Position numbers and translations under genes: made by a program. Below, one piece after another: positions 49,755 to 64,000 of a stretch of DNA of 64,000 nt. The first letter of the stretch is position 1, and each line of letters opens with the position of its first letter. Source of the DNA: Rotaria macrura (taxonomy: Eukaryota; Rotifera; Eurotatoria; Philodinida; Philodinidae); NCBI GenBank assembly GCA_900239685.1, contig OENT01000009.1:311527-375526 (forward strand). The letters are read 5' to 3'. The notes beneath the pieces are model-generated. The model was given only the letters and a program-made list of their open reading frames with translations, was not told the DNA's origin and did no database searches.

Positions 49755-51996
49755 TCATGAAGTCGTATGTTGATAGTACGGAGAAGAAAATGTGTATGGT
49801 GAAGAAAATCGACTTGCAGCAGCTGCTGCTAATGTGAATGGATTAGTTGAAGAAGTTGGTCCAATTGATGTCATTGTCGAATAAGTAAATGGATATGTTG
49901 GAGCAAATCGAGAATAAGCCGATGTATATAAATTTGGATCATACAAATGAGCTTGATGAGAATGAAATTGATTTTCATATGAATCTATGAATGGAGTTGT
50001 TGAATCTGGAACATCAACTGTACTACTCGTAGGTACAATGCGTGAAGGAGGTGTTTGATCGTCTTCACCAGAACTTGATTTACACCGTTTCGATGATTCT
50101 GGTGTTCCATATATATCTACTGCAAAAAGAAACAAAAGATCATGCAAGAATGAATCATTTTTCGTCAGTGAAATATCATTCATTACCATTACATTTAAGT
50201 CTTCGATCGTAATCTTCGTCAATGTGTCGTTTATACGATTTAATATCTCTATAAATCAATAGAAAATAAGTAGTTGTAGACAATGGTTTCGAAATTTAAT
50301 TGAACACATACTTTCGACTAGCATGCCCATTATTATCTCGAAAACCTTTAGCAAACTAATGTGATAAACAAATATATATATATATACATATATATGAATC
50401 GATTTTTTATTGATATACTAGAATCTATTACTTACAGGATTATTATCGATTTTCAAACGAGTGACCTGAAATGTAGATGAAAAGTATTCTATTTAAGAAA
50501 CAAAAAAAAACAGAACTACAGCAAAAAGAAATCGTTACATGTTCGTTTTGATATGCTGTTACGGCAATAAATTGGGTCTCTGGGAAGACGAATATATTGA
50601 CATTATCCAATGGTGTCATGGATAATTTCATGTCATTATTCGATGAATTAACAGGTTGAATTATATGAAGACGAGGAATATATTTATGCATTGAATTCAA
50701 TACGATCTAAAAATCAACGAATGAAATGTTATTTCAAAATGAAATTGATTCAAAAACAAGAAACAAATAAAATTGTTACATGTCCATTTTGATCCGTTGT
50801 ATTATTTGTTAATTTAAGTTTGCCAAATGATAGCGGTTGTTTCATCAATTGTGCTCCAGTTGAATTACTATCCGGATGTGGATAGAAACGACCTGGCACT
50901 AATAAAATAAATAAATAAAAATAACAACAAATGTGACTTACATGTAAGACAGTTAACTTACTATGTGGTTCAGCTGCACCAGTAATCATCCATTGAGAAT
51001 TATGATATTTGTATCGATGGTTATCAACAGGCACAACATCCACATATACAATATATTTACTTGCTGGATCAAGTCCAGTTATGGAAACTTTGAACGTTGG
51101 AAACATTCGCCTTGATAAGAAAAAAAAAAGATTTTTTTAATTTATTTATAAATTACAAACATTGACTGCTGCTGCTGAGTGTGTGTGAGTTGAGAACAAA
51201 AATCAATTAGTTGTTCAACCATCATTGACGTCATACAATAAGGAAGCATCAGTCAATGAGCAGATGTATCCAACAGTGGCCATGTCACCCACTCAATATA
51301 TAAAACACCAACTGGGCATGAACACACATCTCTCAAGAGATTGAAACAATAAGGTGAGCAGAGCAGAGCACACATACAACTTGATCAACTAGTCTACTTA
51401 AGTGACGAGAACGATTAAGTGAGGGAAAAGAACTTGTCAACTAATTATTCTTCGATAGAATTTTCAACAAAATTGGATTGTTTAGATTTTCAACAAACTT
51501 ACCGTCCATTTTTTGTTATTATCATCTCCAAATTAAGTGCTGCAAAACGTTTCCATAAATCCATATTTTCAAGTTTAACATCTATATTTGGATCAGTACG
51601 TTTTGTTGTATGAATAAATGTATATGGTGACCGAGTAGAATCTAAATAGCAACAGTATAACTATTAAATATCAAATTTCTCTTTCGTTTTTTTTTCTTCA
51701 TAATTCCTACCTGCAAAGGGTGATATATCTTCGTAGAAACCAAAACCAAAACCATAGGATGGTGTTGATGTATGTCCATAAACAAACGATACTGGCGATC
51801 GATGATGGTGCGGATGAGAATATGGTATGCGCGACGATGCAGATGTCGTAATTATTCCAGCCGATGCTGGATTAAAATGTCCGTTGGTGTCTTCTTCAGT
51901 ATGAGGATATATTGATTTATTTGGTTCGTCAGAAGATGTCGAACAGATGGCAAGCATAGATTCAGATGCTAGTTGAGGTTGCAAATAAGACAACAT
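49755..51996 (-). CDS. T-box transcription factor 1, nine exons
   Basis: Exons 51711-51996, 51503-51641, 50962-51110, 50780-50898, 50539-50706, 50436-50465, 50312-50355, 50187-50248 and 49755-50119 join in frame (453 residues). The T-box DNA-binding domain runs from about residue 115 to 300: [97 protein letters not shown] and [14 protein letters not shown]. Exon 6 is only 30 bp ([10 protein letters not shown]). The flanks are Ser/His-rich at the N-terminus and Ser/Thr/Ala-rich at the C-terminus, as usual for T-box activation or repression regions. The subfamily is unclear; the domain is most like the Tbx2/3/4/5 group. Nuclear developmental regulator by family. Confidence 0.92.
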
Positions 51997-52774
51997 TTAT
52001 ACGTGATGTAATTCAATTGATTCGTATGTGATATGTATCGTTATATGCTTAGGTCAAAAACAATTCTCATGATGCTGTAACAAGCGAGAACAACACAGAG
52101 ACAGAGAAACAGAAAGAGAGAGAGAGAGAGAAAGAAAGAACGAGAGAAGAGAATGTTCTTTTCTATTTTTCGTCCAATGATTTTAATCATCCAATAAGCA
52201 ACTAGAATTCAAGAAGAAAAAATTCCTTTTATTATCTTAACAATTACAATATGATGTACTACATATCTTTCGTTTTCCCCGATGGACTTTGATATTTATG
52301 ACAATTTCGACTATTATACTGTATTACCATACGTTTTGTTTTTATGATGTGCAACTATAATCGTTTATGACTAGAGTTAGAACTAGACAGAGAGAGAGAC
52401 AGAGACAAAGATATTAAAGAAAAAAAGAGAAAACTTTTTCTTTTTGTTTCCTATTTATATATATATATATATATATTTATTTCTCATACTGTCATCGATT
52501 CACAAGAGATTACAACGAAATAGTGTGAAAATCCCATTTCCTAGATTAAAATTAACTATTCGCATTTTTAATTCTTTGCTCTTATTTTAACCAAATGCAT
52601 TCTAATATACATATGTATGTATATGCATTGACGCATTTACATTTTTAATTCTATTAAATACATGATTTTAAATTGATTGTTAGACTTTATTGAATAAATA
52701 TACACAAGACAAAAAGAAAACAATAAGAAAGAGAATGAACACACAAAAGAATATTTTGTTGTTGTTTTTTTTTG
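51997..52774. other. Spacer between the T-box genes
   Basis: About 780 bp holding the upstream region of T-box 1 and the 3' flank of T-box 2. It contains a GA-rich tract at about 52105-52145 and a (TA)n microsatellite at about 52456-52477. No gene. Confidence 0.5.
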
Positions 52775-54367
52775 TCAGAAAAATGATGTATTGTAATTAT
52801 TCGTTTGATAAACAGATGTTGAATAACGTCCATAAGGATTAAAATGCATTGGAGTTGATGTTGTTGGTATTGGATTTGATGGTGGTACCATGTATGAATA
52901 TGCAGGATTGTATATCATTGATGATGGATCACTGGCATAATTACTGTAGAATGAATTCGATGAAAATTGAGGATGGTACGATGCTGAAAAATTCATTGAA
53001 ATCGCTTCACTGTCTTGTTCACCCACAATATTATCCACGTAGCTTGCTGCTGCTGTTGGTGTTGTTGTTGAATCAGCTACAGCAGCATGCATCATTGATT
53101 GTGTTGGTGATGAATTAGAAGTTATCGATAATAAAGATGAATCACTTTTATATGGACGATGAAGATTTTCATCATATTTGCCAACTTTATTATCTAATGG
53201 AAGACTAGCTTGAAGACGTTTCATTGGCTTAGAATTCATTCTATCAAAGATAAAAAAAGAAATCATCTATTTATTTCATCGTATATCTATTGACATGCAT
53301 ACTTTTTGCCTTGTATTGGTTCACGAAAACCTTTTGCAAATGGATTATTGTTAATTTTTAATTTAGTTATCTACATGAAAATAAAATGAAACAATTACAT
53401 ACATATTTCAAATATTCGAATAAAATTTACTTGATCGTTTTGATAGGCTGTAACAGCTATGAAAATAGTTTCATCGAAAATAAATGTACTTAGTGGCCCT
53501 GTTCGCATTGAATAGTTATCCGATGCTTCAACAATATGTAAACGTGGAATATATCGATGCATGGAATTTAGAATAATCTTTACAGATTAGAAATACATAT
53601 TCTATTTTAAATATTTAAATTCATGAATAACTTACATGATTAGAATTTTGCATAGGACTATTAGTTATTTTAACTTTATTGAATAGAATCGATTGTTTCA
53701 TCCATTGTGAACCATTCTGTGGACTATCCGGATGAACATAGTATCTAAATAATAGTCAGTTGAAATTGATAGTGTCTTTGACATAAAACAAACTCGACAA
53801 GAAATTTACCTTCCATAGATATGTGGTTCGGCTTTACCAGAGATAGTCCATGAAGATTCATGATATTTATATCGATTATCATCCGTGGGAACGATATCGA
53901 ATAGGAACATATATTTCACATTTGGATCAAGTCCACTAACAGTAACACGAAAATTTGGAAATAAACGACGGCCATTTCTACTTTGATAAAAAAACAGACA
54001 TAAACATGTATTCAGATAGAAATATTTATTGTTTTGCTAGTGATAAAAACTATTACTTTGTTATGATCATTTCATTTCCTAATGAGTAGAAGCGTTTCCA
54101 CAAGTCTATATCGTCAAGTTGCACATCAACTTTTGGATCAAGTCTCTCTCGTTTCATATCTAAATGAGAAGTAAAGTTCTGTTTCATGTTATTTAAATAA
54201 ATAAATTCTCTTCTACCTGTACAACCAAAATAATTTACAGGATCCACATTAGTATTTGTTCCTGTGGGATAAAACGAATTGTACATATTAGCTGCAGCCG
54301 TAAATGCTGCCATGGATGCGTAAGCTGATGAGGCAGCACATTGAAATAGATGAGTGTCGTCAAGCAT
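52775..54367 (-). CDS. T-box transcription factor 2, seven exons
   Basis: Exons 54217-54367, 54057-54159, 53810-53977, 53636-53744, 53431-53577, 53303-53370 and 52775-53240 join in frame (403 residues). T-box motifs in order: [109 protein letters not shown]. The domain is diverged: it has TFIFDETIF where FPETxF is usual. The N-terminus is Ala-rich and the C-terminus is Ser/Tyr/Pro-rich. It lies 778 bp upstream of T-box 1 on the same strand. Several domain intron positions match between the two, so they probably arose by an old tandem duplication. Confidence 0.9.
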
Positions 54368-57300
54368 GACAACCTTTACGATAAGTTCTTTCTTTTAACA
54401 AATTTTCTCTTCACACAAACTCAAAGTCACCACACCCTTCTTACACACCAAGAAAAACTTGATAAAATAGACACTCTTGTCGTTTTTTTCCTGTATTTCC
54501 CGTTGATAATAAAAGAGAGGAAGTGCTTCTCTCCCTTTTTTTCTTCTTGCTCTTTCTTTTTCCGTTTCTATTTTTTTTCTTGTTATGCGATAATCTACCA
54601 ATCAAGGGCAAGAGAATTATTCACAGCTCAATTGACGATTACGATCTAAAATTCTCTTGTCTATATGCTTCTACATGTTAATACAATCAAACAGCTACCT
54701 ATTAGATTTCAGATTATATTCTATATTGAACTTGTCGATCTAATCATCAGCTGAATTAATATTCGATTTTACCAGCTGTTGTTAAACATATATATATATA
54801 TATATGTACGTCATAGACAAGAGAAATTTCATAAACAAATGATGAGTTCATTAGAGAATAGGAATAAAGGAAAAAGACAAACTAGCGCATATTAGAATAA
54901 GTGAGATCGTGAGAGAAATTAATAGCGGAATGAATAGATCGTTTTCGTTTTGATAAGGTGTCAAATGAACAAATGAACCATACGATACATATGTTACTGT
55001 AAACAATCGGAATACGAAAAAATGTAAATTGAAATGATAATTGAAGATCTCATGAGATCGTATTTGACGGATAAAGTGAAAAGCATGAACTCGTATATTT
55101 TAAACAATAAATGACGAGTAATTGTAATCTATATTGGTTTGTCTATCTTTTTGTTTCTTGTTTTAATTTTTTCAAATGCAATTCTCAGTTTGTTATTTCC
55201 ACACATTTGAACTGTCGCGTGTGTTCTAAGTAGAAACAAAACAAGATTAAAAAGATGAGTTGACTTGACAGCATTACATCACAGCCTGATGACAATGATG
55301 CATGATGCTTGTCTATTTCAATTAAGAGCATATGGACTAATTTTTTTCTCTTTTTTTAATCAGATGTTAAATAGACAACAAAGTCTTGTATAAAACGGAT
55401 CATATTTATATCATGATGAGAAAAACGTTGCAGGGCATTTATTTATTTATAGTTTGATCGAACATTATTAACTAGACTATCTGATGCGACCTAGTTGAGA
55501 TAAAAATCATCACACAACAATTAGAAATTTATTTTAGTGTTACACCTAATTATATATTGATGTTACTTTCCATGCGTACAGCATCCGTATTGAAAAAAGT
55601 CACACACATAAATATATATGATCTTTTCTCTATTGAAGAATAAAAAAAAGCTATATGACACGAATATATGTGTGAGTGCAAAGAGCTAAGGCCAATTTTC
55701 GAAATTTAATCAATTAGAGTATAGTTTGAATCGTAGATGTGCTAAGAGAATCATCGAATCTTGATTGGTTTAAAGAATCAGAAAATAGAAAAAAAATTCT
55801 TTTTTTTTTTTTGGAGAAGAATTATTTTTTACAAAATTTTATCAAATAATCAATTTGGTGTCGGATTTCTTTGGGACATGAATGTCGGATGCTGAATATT
55901 GGAATCAACAATGTGTTACTAGCTGCTTAAAGCTATCTACATCTTTTTCTTCTTCGATCGGCTACCATGGCTGCTGTTTTTAACACGATTTATTGCTTTG
56001 ATCATGTCGGATATTATATATGTATTAAAGGATAAGAAAATCCGAAAGGTTTAAAAAATGTGTCAATTTAATCGTTCATTATGTCACAGGGCTACAAAAC
56101 GAAGAAAATGAGATTTAAAACGATATTTCATGACCTTGTGTCCACGCGTACTTTGAACATTTTCAGACAAACAAAAAGAGATGAACAATATGCTTGACAA
56201 TGTTGTCCATCATCGAGAATCTCGATCTCGGACAAATGTTTTCATATATATAAATGAAATAGTGTCGGCGACAAAATGAATAAACGTATATATATATATA
56301 TATGTATCGATTGTAAGAAAAGACATAAAACATACATTGAAAGTATGAAATACATTACATTTAGTCATTAATGTTGGAAAAAGATTATTTTCTATACTTG
56401 ACTTGATTATTTCAAATAGATGAACTCGTTTGAAAATCATCTATTAAAGATTAACTCAAATCGAATGAATTGAAAAGGAGTCCATTTTACGCACAATCGC
56501 GTTCACTGCATGTTGAATTTAGTTATTATTACGTTTTGGGAATGCAGAAAGCGAATGATTGATCTTTCACTAATGCTCGTTTCTATATTTTGTGCACTGC
56601 ATGTATAAGTAGTCTAATTGTGATCGGTTTGTCACCTTTGAATAATAGAGCAAAGAAACCAAATTAGTTATTAGTAGACAGATCGTACTAACAAATAGAT
56701 AAATAGAAAAAAACAAGTCACCTGCTGAGTTTGTTTATTCTCTGATGAACTATCTTCTTTCCAATCAAGACAAAAGGTTCAATGTATTTTAAAAAATGAT
56801 AGATCTATTGATATCAAAAGTTGATATTCGTCTCAATACAATAAAGAAAGAAGATATTCTATAAAAAAATAATAACTTGCAAAAACTGAAGATATTGTCC
56901 TTTTTTTTTTCTTCTAACAATTTAAATAGTTTTATTTATGATCTTTCAAAAGCAAAGAAGTATACATTTCATTCGTAACATCTATGTAGCATGCATGCAT
57001 GATCTCACTTTTCACGAATTATATTCAGTTATTTCTATCAACAATTATAGTGCTAAAAAACATAGTTCTAATTGTATAACATTTATATCTAGCTGTTCCT
57101 TTCACATGTCCACACCCTCTATTTTTCCAACACTGCCTAAAGCCACTATTGTCACCATTCGAACGAAAATTTCATGGATCAATAACTTAACCTATGCGGT
57201 AAAAAACACAGAGAAAAATGCAAGTAGTCATCATAGTTGACCACCTACCGAGTTTTGACCTGTTTGAGGTGTTTGGACGCGCACTTGTTCAATTAGAGAG

Positions 57301-58044
57301 ATGTTTCATTTCGACCTTCATGCTAATTAGAGATACGATGAACACTGACTGTGACGATCAGAGCGTACACGCGCTTATTATAAAATCTAGGACTACATAG
57401 ATTAACCGTTTTATTTCTTAGTTCATGTTGTTACATCCATCTATTCATTGAATATTCTGATGAGCAAAATGAAGAGAAAAAAAAGAAGGAAAGATGCAGG
57501 TTGTTTTTTAACTTTTAACACCATATGTCATTGTCGCTTGTCTCTGAAACTCGCCGTCCCGTGTGCATTATGAGGTGTCGATATCAGTCGAACGACCGGT
57601 GTGTGTGTGTGTGTGTGTGTGTGTCAAGTCAAATGTCGATAGAAAAATACTTCTTTCATCTCTAAACGTTTCACGCGCGCATATATACATAAGAAATTGT
57701 GTGAACAAATTTTACGCCTGAGAAAAAAAAATCTTTGTTTTCTGGCGCATTTGAATATATTGTTTTCAATAGATGATGCGCAAAGAACAGTATTTTATAA
57801 ATGAATCCTATATAATTGAAATAATTATTGATGATACTTCAACAAATCCACATGCGTTATCATCTGTTATGGCAACTGTGATTGTCATATGGTTGTATTT
57901 TATATTATCGCTTGATAATCATCTTTGTTTTATGTCTCGTTTATTTTATTCAAATCGTTTTATGTTTTAAAGAAAGAAAAAACGTCGGAAGAAATTTGTT
58001 CTTGTCTTTCGTTTCGGATCAGTTCAATAAAGTCGTGCTCTGAT
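54368..58044. other. Upstream region of T-box 2 and intergenic DNA
   Basis: AT-rich with microsatellites: (TA)n at about 54788-54806 and 56286-56303, (GT)13 at 57599-57624. A 65-codon frame at 57773-57970 (+) follows an AG and has one hydrophobic segment; it could be a last exon but has no identified partners. No gene is called. Confidence 0.4.
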
Positions 58045-60088
<2,044 letters not shown>

Positions 60089-60925
60089 GGTCTTTTTGAC
60101 ACGTTATTATTCTTAATTTGCGTCTAAATGATTTTCTGCCTTTGTATGAGTTAGAGAGAAATAACGCACTACATAGTTCAATTTATATAGTCAAAGCATT
60201 TCAATAAATTACGCCTCCACGGATCGACAGACGCACGCATTTCCTTTTGAAATGAGAAATCGACAACATGTCGATTTGTAAAAAAAAAAACGACAAAGAA
60301 ATATAAAAGAAAAGCATTGTTCATGAATAATGGATTGTTTGATCGTTTTGTTGATCACTATGAGCTATCAACAATCTTAGTTTTCGAAGACGTTAGGAAA
60401 ACTGATAATAAATTTACATGAAATTGTCGTGCAAACATGTCATATATTTTCTTCAAGGACAATCTTAGATTATGTCAACTATAACGATTAATAGGGTTTT
60501 TATTGTTTCAGCTGTATTTTCGCATACCGGATGTCTCTCTTTTTCTCCGTTTTCTTTTTTGGAATATTTTATTTTTGGTGATCAATTATCAATCGTAATC
60601 GTAAACGATAGTTGTTGACAGCCGATTTTAAATGTTCTTCGGCATAAAAGCAATGTTCGTTGCGCATTTGTCAATCAAGTTTCTCTTGTCGACTATCTTT
60701 TACTATCGGTAATAGTCAACGAAGAAATGAAAAAGAGTAAAGCAATTGATTAGGTGCATTCTATTGTTCAAGCGTTTGTTTTTTTTCATTAGTTAGTTGT
60801 TGTTCTTTCATTAAAAAAAATATATATACATCATAATGAAGACGCAGAAAAAAAGAACAAAACGAAATTATGAAAAGATGAATTTTAAATAATAGAAAAA
60901 AAAACAATAACAAGACTAAATAGAT
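60089..60925. other. Intergenic between TH and the zinc-finger-like gene
   Basis: About 840 bp that holds the TH promoter and the 3' flank of the next gene upstream on the same strand. AT-rich; no gene or repeat seen. Confidence 0.5.
60181..60190 (-). promoter_or_regulatory. Candidate TATA box of the TH gene
   Basis: The minus strand reads CTATATAAAT about 95 bases before the TH start codon. Spacing fits a TATA-driven start about 60 bases upstream of the ATG. No other promoter element was recognised. Confidence 0.4.
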
Positions 60926-63900
60926 TTAGAGATGTTCGTCATTTTCAATGATATTGATCCATACTGGAAACTCAATCATATGTATTGCTGCATCGGCTTT
61001 CACTGCTTTAACAATAATATTAGCTGCTTTTGTTGTAAATCTATGAGCACGTTTAAGATGATCTTTGAGATTTCGTACTTGTTTTATTGTACCACATGGT
61101 GAATTTACTATATGAATTGATGGATAATTAACAAATGGTTTATTTAATGGACACATCACTGTACGTAATTCATCGATATTCAAAATAATATGTTGTTCAT
61201 CAAATAGTTTTGTTGTCAACGGATCTTGACCCAAACACATAGCTCGAGCTAGTGTAAGCGATGCTAATGGAGTTAAATTATGAACACGACGAAAATGTTC
61301 ATGTAAACGTGATGTACGTTGGTTTCCATGAGTTTTTCTTGTACATAAACGTATGCCATGTGAATGACAATTAATACCAAAGACGCCATCGTGTGTTAAT
61401 GGACAGTAGCCACGCAATCTCGATGCTGTTATATTTTTCTGTGTCTATAAATGATATTCGACAATGAGCAGTGTTTTGAATGGGAAAGAAAATTATATAA
61501 CACTTGATTAAATTACGTACCGTCGAATTGTCATAGTATCTAGAAAGTAAAAGTACTTCAATAAAGAAATACATTAAAATAGACTGTTCGAAGTTTACTT
61601 AAGTGAACTTTCTTCTATTGTAATATCATCACTGTCGAATTCAATTGAATTTGGATAACTACTACCTTAAGAATAGAAAAACAACTATGAATGATTAAAA
61701 TATCATAGTTCATCGAAAGTATATCTTACATTCGTCAATTCGTTCGAGATATTCATTCTCTTCATCTAATGGACTTGAGAGAGACAGAGAGAATATGAGA
61801 CTTTATTTCACAATAAAATTATCGTAAAGATTTCACATGACTTACGGTGAATTTCCATTAGTATTCAATGCTGAAGAAGAAGAATCAATAGTTTCAGTAC
61901 CTGGAAGTATGAAAGAAAAATTGATTACATTTCGAAACGATCAAATGGAACTTTTTCTTTGTAGAGAAGTTTTAATGTCAATCATTTCGAACATACATAT
62001 ATATATATATATATAATTGACTTCTATTTCTCATTATTGGTTAAGAACAATAAGGGCAAAGACGATTGGAACAAATACAATGAAGCTTTTTTTCTTTCAT
62101 TGAGTAATTTCATACTTTAAAGGTTCAGGCACATTCTAAAGAGTACCGTTCCCCACTTCCAATTAAGCTGAGGTTTTTCATAGGAATGCATTGTAGTCCA
62201 TAATAACCCACCTGAAATTTTTTTCTAAGATTCCCAGAGAATCATTCCGACTGTCGGATCGGATCGGACCCCCGACAGCAACCCGATTGAATTTTATGTC
62301 AATTCCCTGGACAAAAAATTAGACATTAAGTCTTGTAAGATCAGATTAACTCGTACACCAAATCGTGGTCTCAGAAATCTGACATCAAGTCTTACTCGAA
62401 AATTCTTGACAGATCTTGTTCTTCTGTCAGATCTAATTATAAGATTATAGAAAATCTTATGCGACAGTATGATCTTACAAGAACCTTACTGTACGAATTG
62501 ATGTAAGATATTTGAGAACACGATTTTTTGTACAATTTCATCTGATCCTACAAGACCTAATGTCTGATTTTTTGACCTGGGTACTCAATCGTGTCCAAAT
62601 AGTAAAATATGAATTTCTCGTCGGATCCGTTAGAAGTTCGTCAACTCGGAATCCCATCGGATTTTGTAGGTTCGTCGGATCTTATAAGATCTGATAGGAT
62701 TCAATGTTGAATTCACTCACCTGGGATACACAAGACTATTCCTCAGAGATATAATAAAGCTTTTCAAAAAATCTTTTCTTTTTTTGATATAAGACACATA
62801 CGCCAAGATGCCGCTGCAAGATTAGGATGGTACAATTCGATATAAGGAAGTCAAAAACGAAAACGCTTGATTCGACTGCAGAAGAATACTTCCAAACATC
62901 AGTGATAAAAATTTTAGCTCAATCGGATAAAGTTAGAGGAGACTCGCAAGTGACTACAATGGCAGTCTTCGTGTAAAAAGTTTATTTTGAGAAAAATTCA
63001 AACTTCCTTTGGGTTACAAATTTTTAAGAATTGGAATTCGAATGGCATATCCAAGCAAACTCAGATTGAACTCATGCAAGTGCAGATTGAAACAGAAATT
63101 TTGAATCTATTTGTAGAATACATAAGCAAAAATGTTCAAATTTTGTGTTCATTGCTGATTCAAAAAGTGGGGACGAAGAGGAAGTACCCTTGAGTGTGAA
63201 GAGCCATTATATTTACCAGAGTATTTCATCAGATACTGTTACAACTTGATGAAACCTTACACAACTTATCAGTTCATGTGTCTTTTCTATCGCTATGATC
63301 CTTCTTAGATTTGCAGCAATGATAAAAAGTAAAATTCTTCATGAAATTCGCTCATTTTATCAGTATCAACAGTTTCTAGTATCGTTGAATTTCTAATTTT
63401 AGATAGTGAAGCATTGCCATGTGTTAAAAACTGATTTGATTAAAAAGAAAAGTCGAATTCTTGATATTAGTTGTCGAAGGATGCTGAACAAGATATTCAT
63501 ACAACAAATAGAAATTCTAGCCAAAGCCCACAGATCAAAGTATTCAACCATTAAAAATTTTTAGCGTCTATCAATTCCAATTCTTAATATAACTTCTTTT
63601 ACAGTAAAATAAAGTGATCTCATAGACGATAACAATATTATTATTTCTGAGCTATTCTCTATCGCAGTTCAACGTCGTAAAGAAAGATGGATGTTGAAAC
63701 ATGTTACATTCTGGGAAGAATAGTTTTGTTGTATCATTTTACGAGCTGAAAAATTCAAGTTTTTTTTTATCGGACATAGAATTCTATATTCAAGGATTCA
63801 CTTTGAACGGACGCAAATATGTTCTTGTAATTTTTCAAGATCTTGATACTTTACCGTAATCGGTAGTCAATTGATTTTCTTCTTCATCATGCGTTGTTGC

Positions 63901-64000
63901 TTCGATTTTCGGATCAATACCGTCTAATCAAAAGTTATTCTCGTTTTTCTTCTCTTTCTAATCAAACGACGTACCTTGCATTGACATAGGTAGCATTTCT
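60926..64000 (-). CDS. Zinc-finger-like protein, 3' part of a multi-exon gene (5' end outside window)
   Basis: Eight exons in the window join in frame: 63975-64000 (partial), 63855-63923, 61846-61900, 61730-61773, 61599-61665, 61521-61539, 60926-61444, with the gene continuing past 64000; that is seven certain exons plus the unseen 5' part. The early exons are acidic and Ser/Glu-rich (EATTHDEEENQ, PLDEENEYLERIDE, SIEFDSDDITIEE). The 173-codon last exon holds two similar Cys/His modules, CPLTHDGVFG...HEHFRRVH and CPLNKPFVNY...LKDHLKRAH, which look like a diverged C2H2-type repeat. Exon 61521-61539 is a 19-nt microexon. The 1954-bp intron 61901-63854 hosts a nested mobile element. Nucleic-acid binding is inferred. 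I do not recognise the family. Confidence 0.75.
62233..62725. mobile_element. GGATCC-type CCCAGG element, intronic, with nested insertion
   Basis: The left end is CCCAGAGAATCATTCC and the right end is GAATTCACTCACCTGGG, the same termini as the elements at 5799 and 10174. Flanks are TT and AT, a degenerate duplication at best. It lies within the large intron of the zinc-finger-like gene and is split by the element at 62305-62581. Confidence 0.7.
62305..62581. mobile_element. AGATCT-type foldback element nested in the intronic one
   Basis: A 277-bp element beginning CCCTGGACAAAAAATTAGAC and ending with the near reverse complement GTCTGATTTTTTGACCTGGG. The two halves pair along most of their length (blocks such as AAGTCTTGTAAGATCAGAT). 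It is related in motif content to 10352-10652 but clearly diverged from it. Flanks TT/TA suggest a 2-bp duplication with one change. Confidence 0.7.
62726..63854. other. Remainder of the large intron
   Basis: AT-rich intronic sequence between the nested element and the exon at 63855. Short frames on the + strand (for example about 62987-63193) have no supported coding character. Confidence 0.45.

Noticed and set aside
57773-57970. 65-codon ORF with one hydrophobic segment following an AG
   Set aside because: Could be a terminal exon, but no upstream exon could be joined; support is too thin to annotate.

Overview
This is a eukaryotic, AT-rich window whose genes have many short introns (mostly about 45-80 bp, GT...AG). 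It looks like an invertebrate. I infer a bdelloid rotifer because it combines animal genes (T-box pair, tyrosine hydroxylase, transgelin/calponin pair, AA15 lytic polysaccharide monooxygenase), a decayed intronless bacterial-type acyltransferase, a bacterial-type RtcB ligase, a broken member of an F-box-like family I associate with bdelloids, and near-identical duplicated segments. The species assignment is inference; no ribosomal or mitochondrial marker is present.

Layout. 1-2300: a small single-pass membrane protein gene (+). 2300-13270: no convincing gene, but a dense cluster of short mobile elements, many of them full-length foldback sequences ending in CCCAGG/CCTGGG, partly nested in one another, plus a hAT-like MITE with a perfect 8-bp target duplication. 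13273-14560 and 30462-31471: a near-identical inverted duplication carrying the same 124-residue ORF, separated by about 16 kb. Inside that spacer: a six-exon RtcB-type RNA ligase with a mitochondrial-like leader (-), a cystatin-like secreted protein with an acidic tail (-), a decayed unidentified coding region, an F-box-like pseudogene, a 35-base assembly gap, and a decayed OafA/YrhL-type acyltransferase.

34470-35388: AA15 LPMO (+). 37432-44604: two tandem transgelin/calponin-like genes (+), the first with two candidate alternative first exons. 45429-46372: a 944-bp foldback element. 49755-54367: two tandem T-box transcription factor genes (-). 58045-60088: tyrosine hydroxylase, eight exons (-). 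60926 to the right edge: a multi-exon zinc-finger-like gene (-) that runs out of the window and carries a nested CCCAGG element in its large intron.

The genes do not form one pathway. The most unusual content is the group of foldback elements that share CCCAGG ends and 2-bp target duplications but have different palindromic cores (GGATCC-, AGATCT- and CGTATACG-type), with two separate cases of an AGATCT-type element sitting inside a GGATCC-type element. One of these cases has a matching empty site elsewhere in the window.
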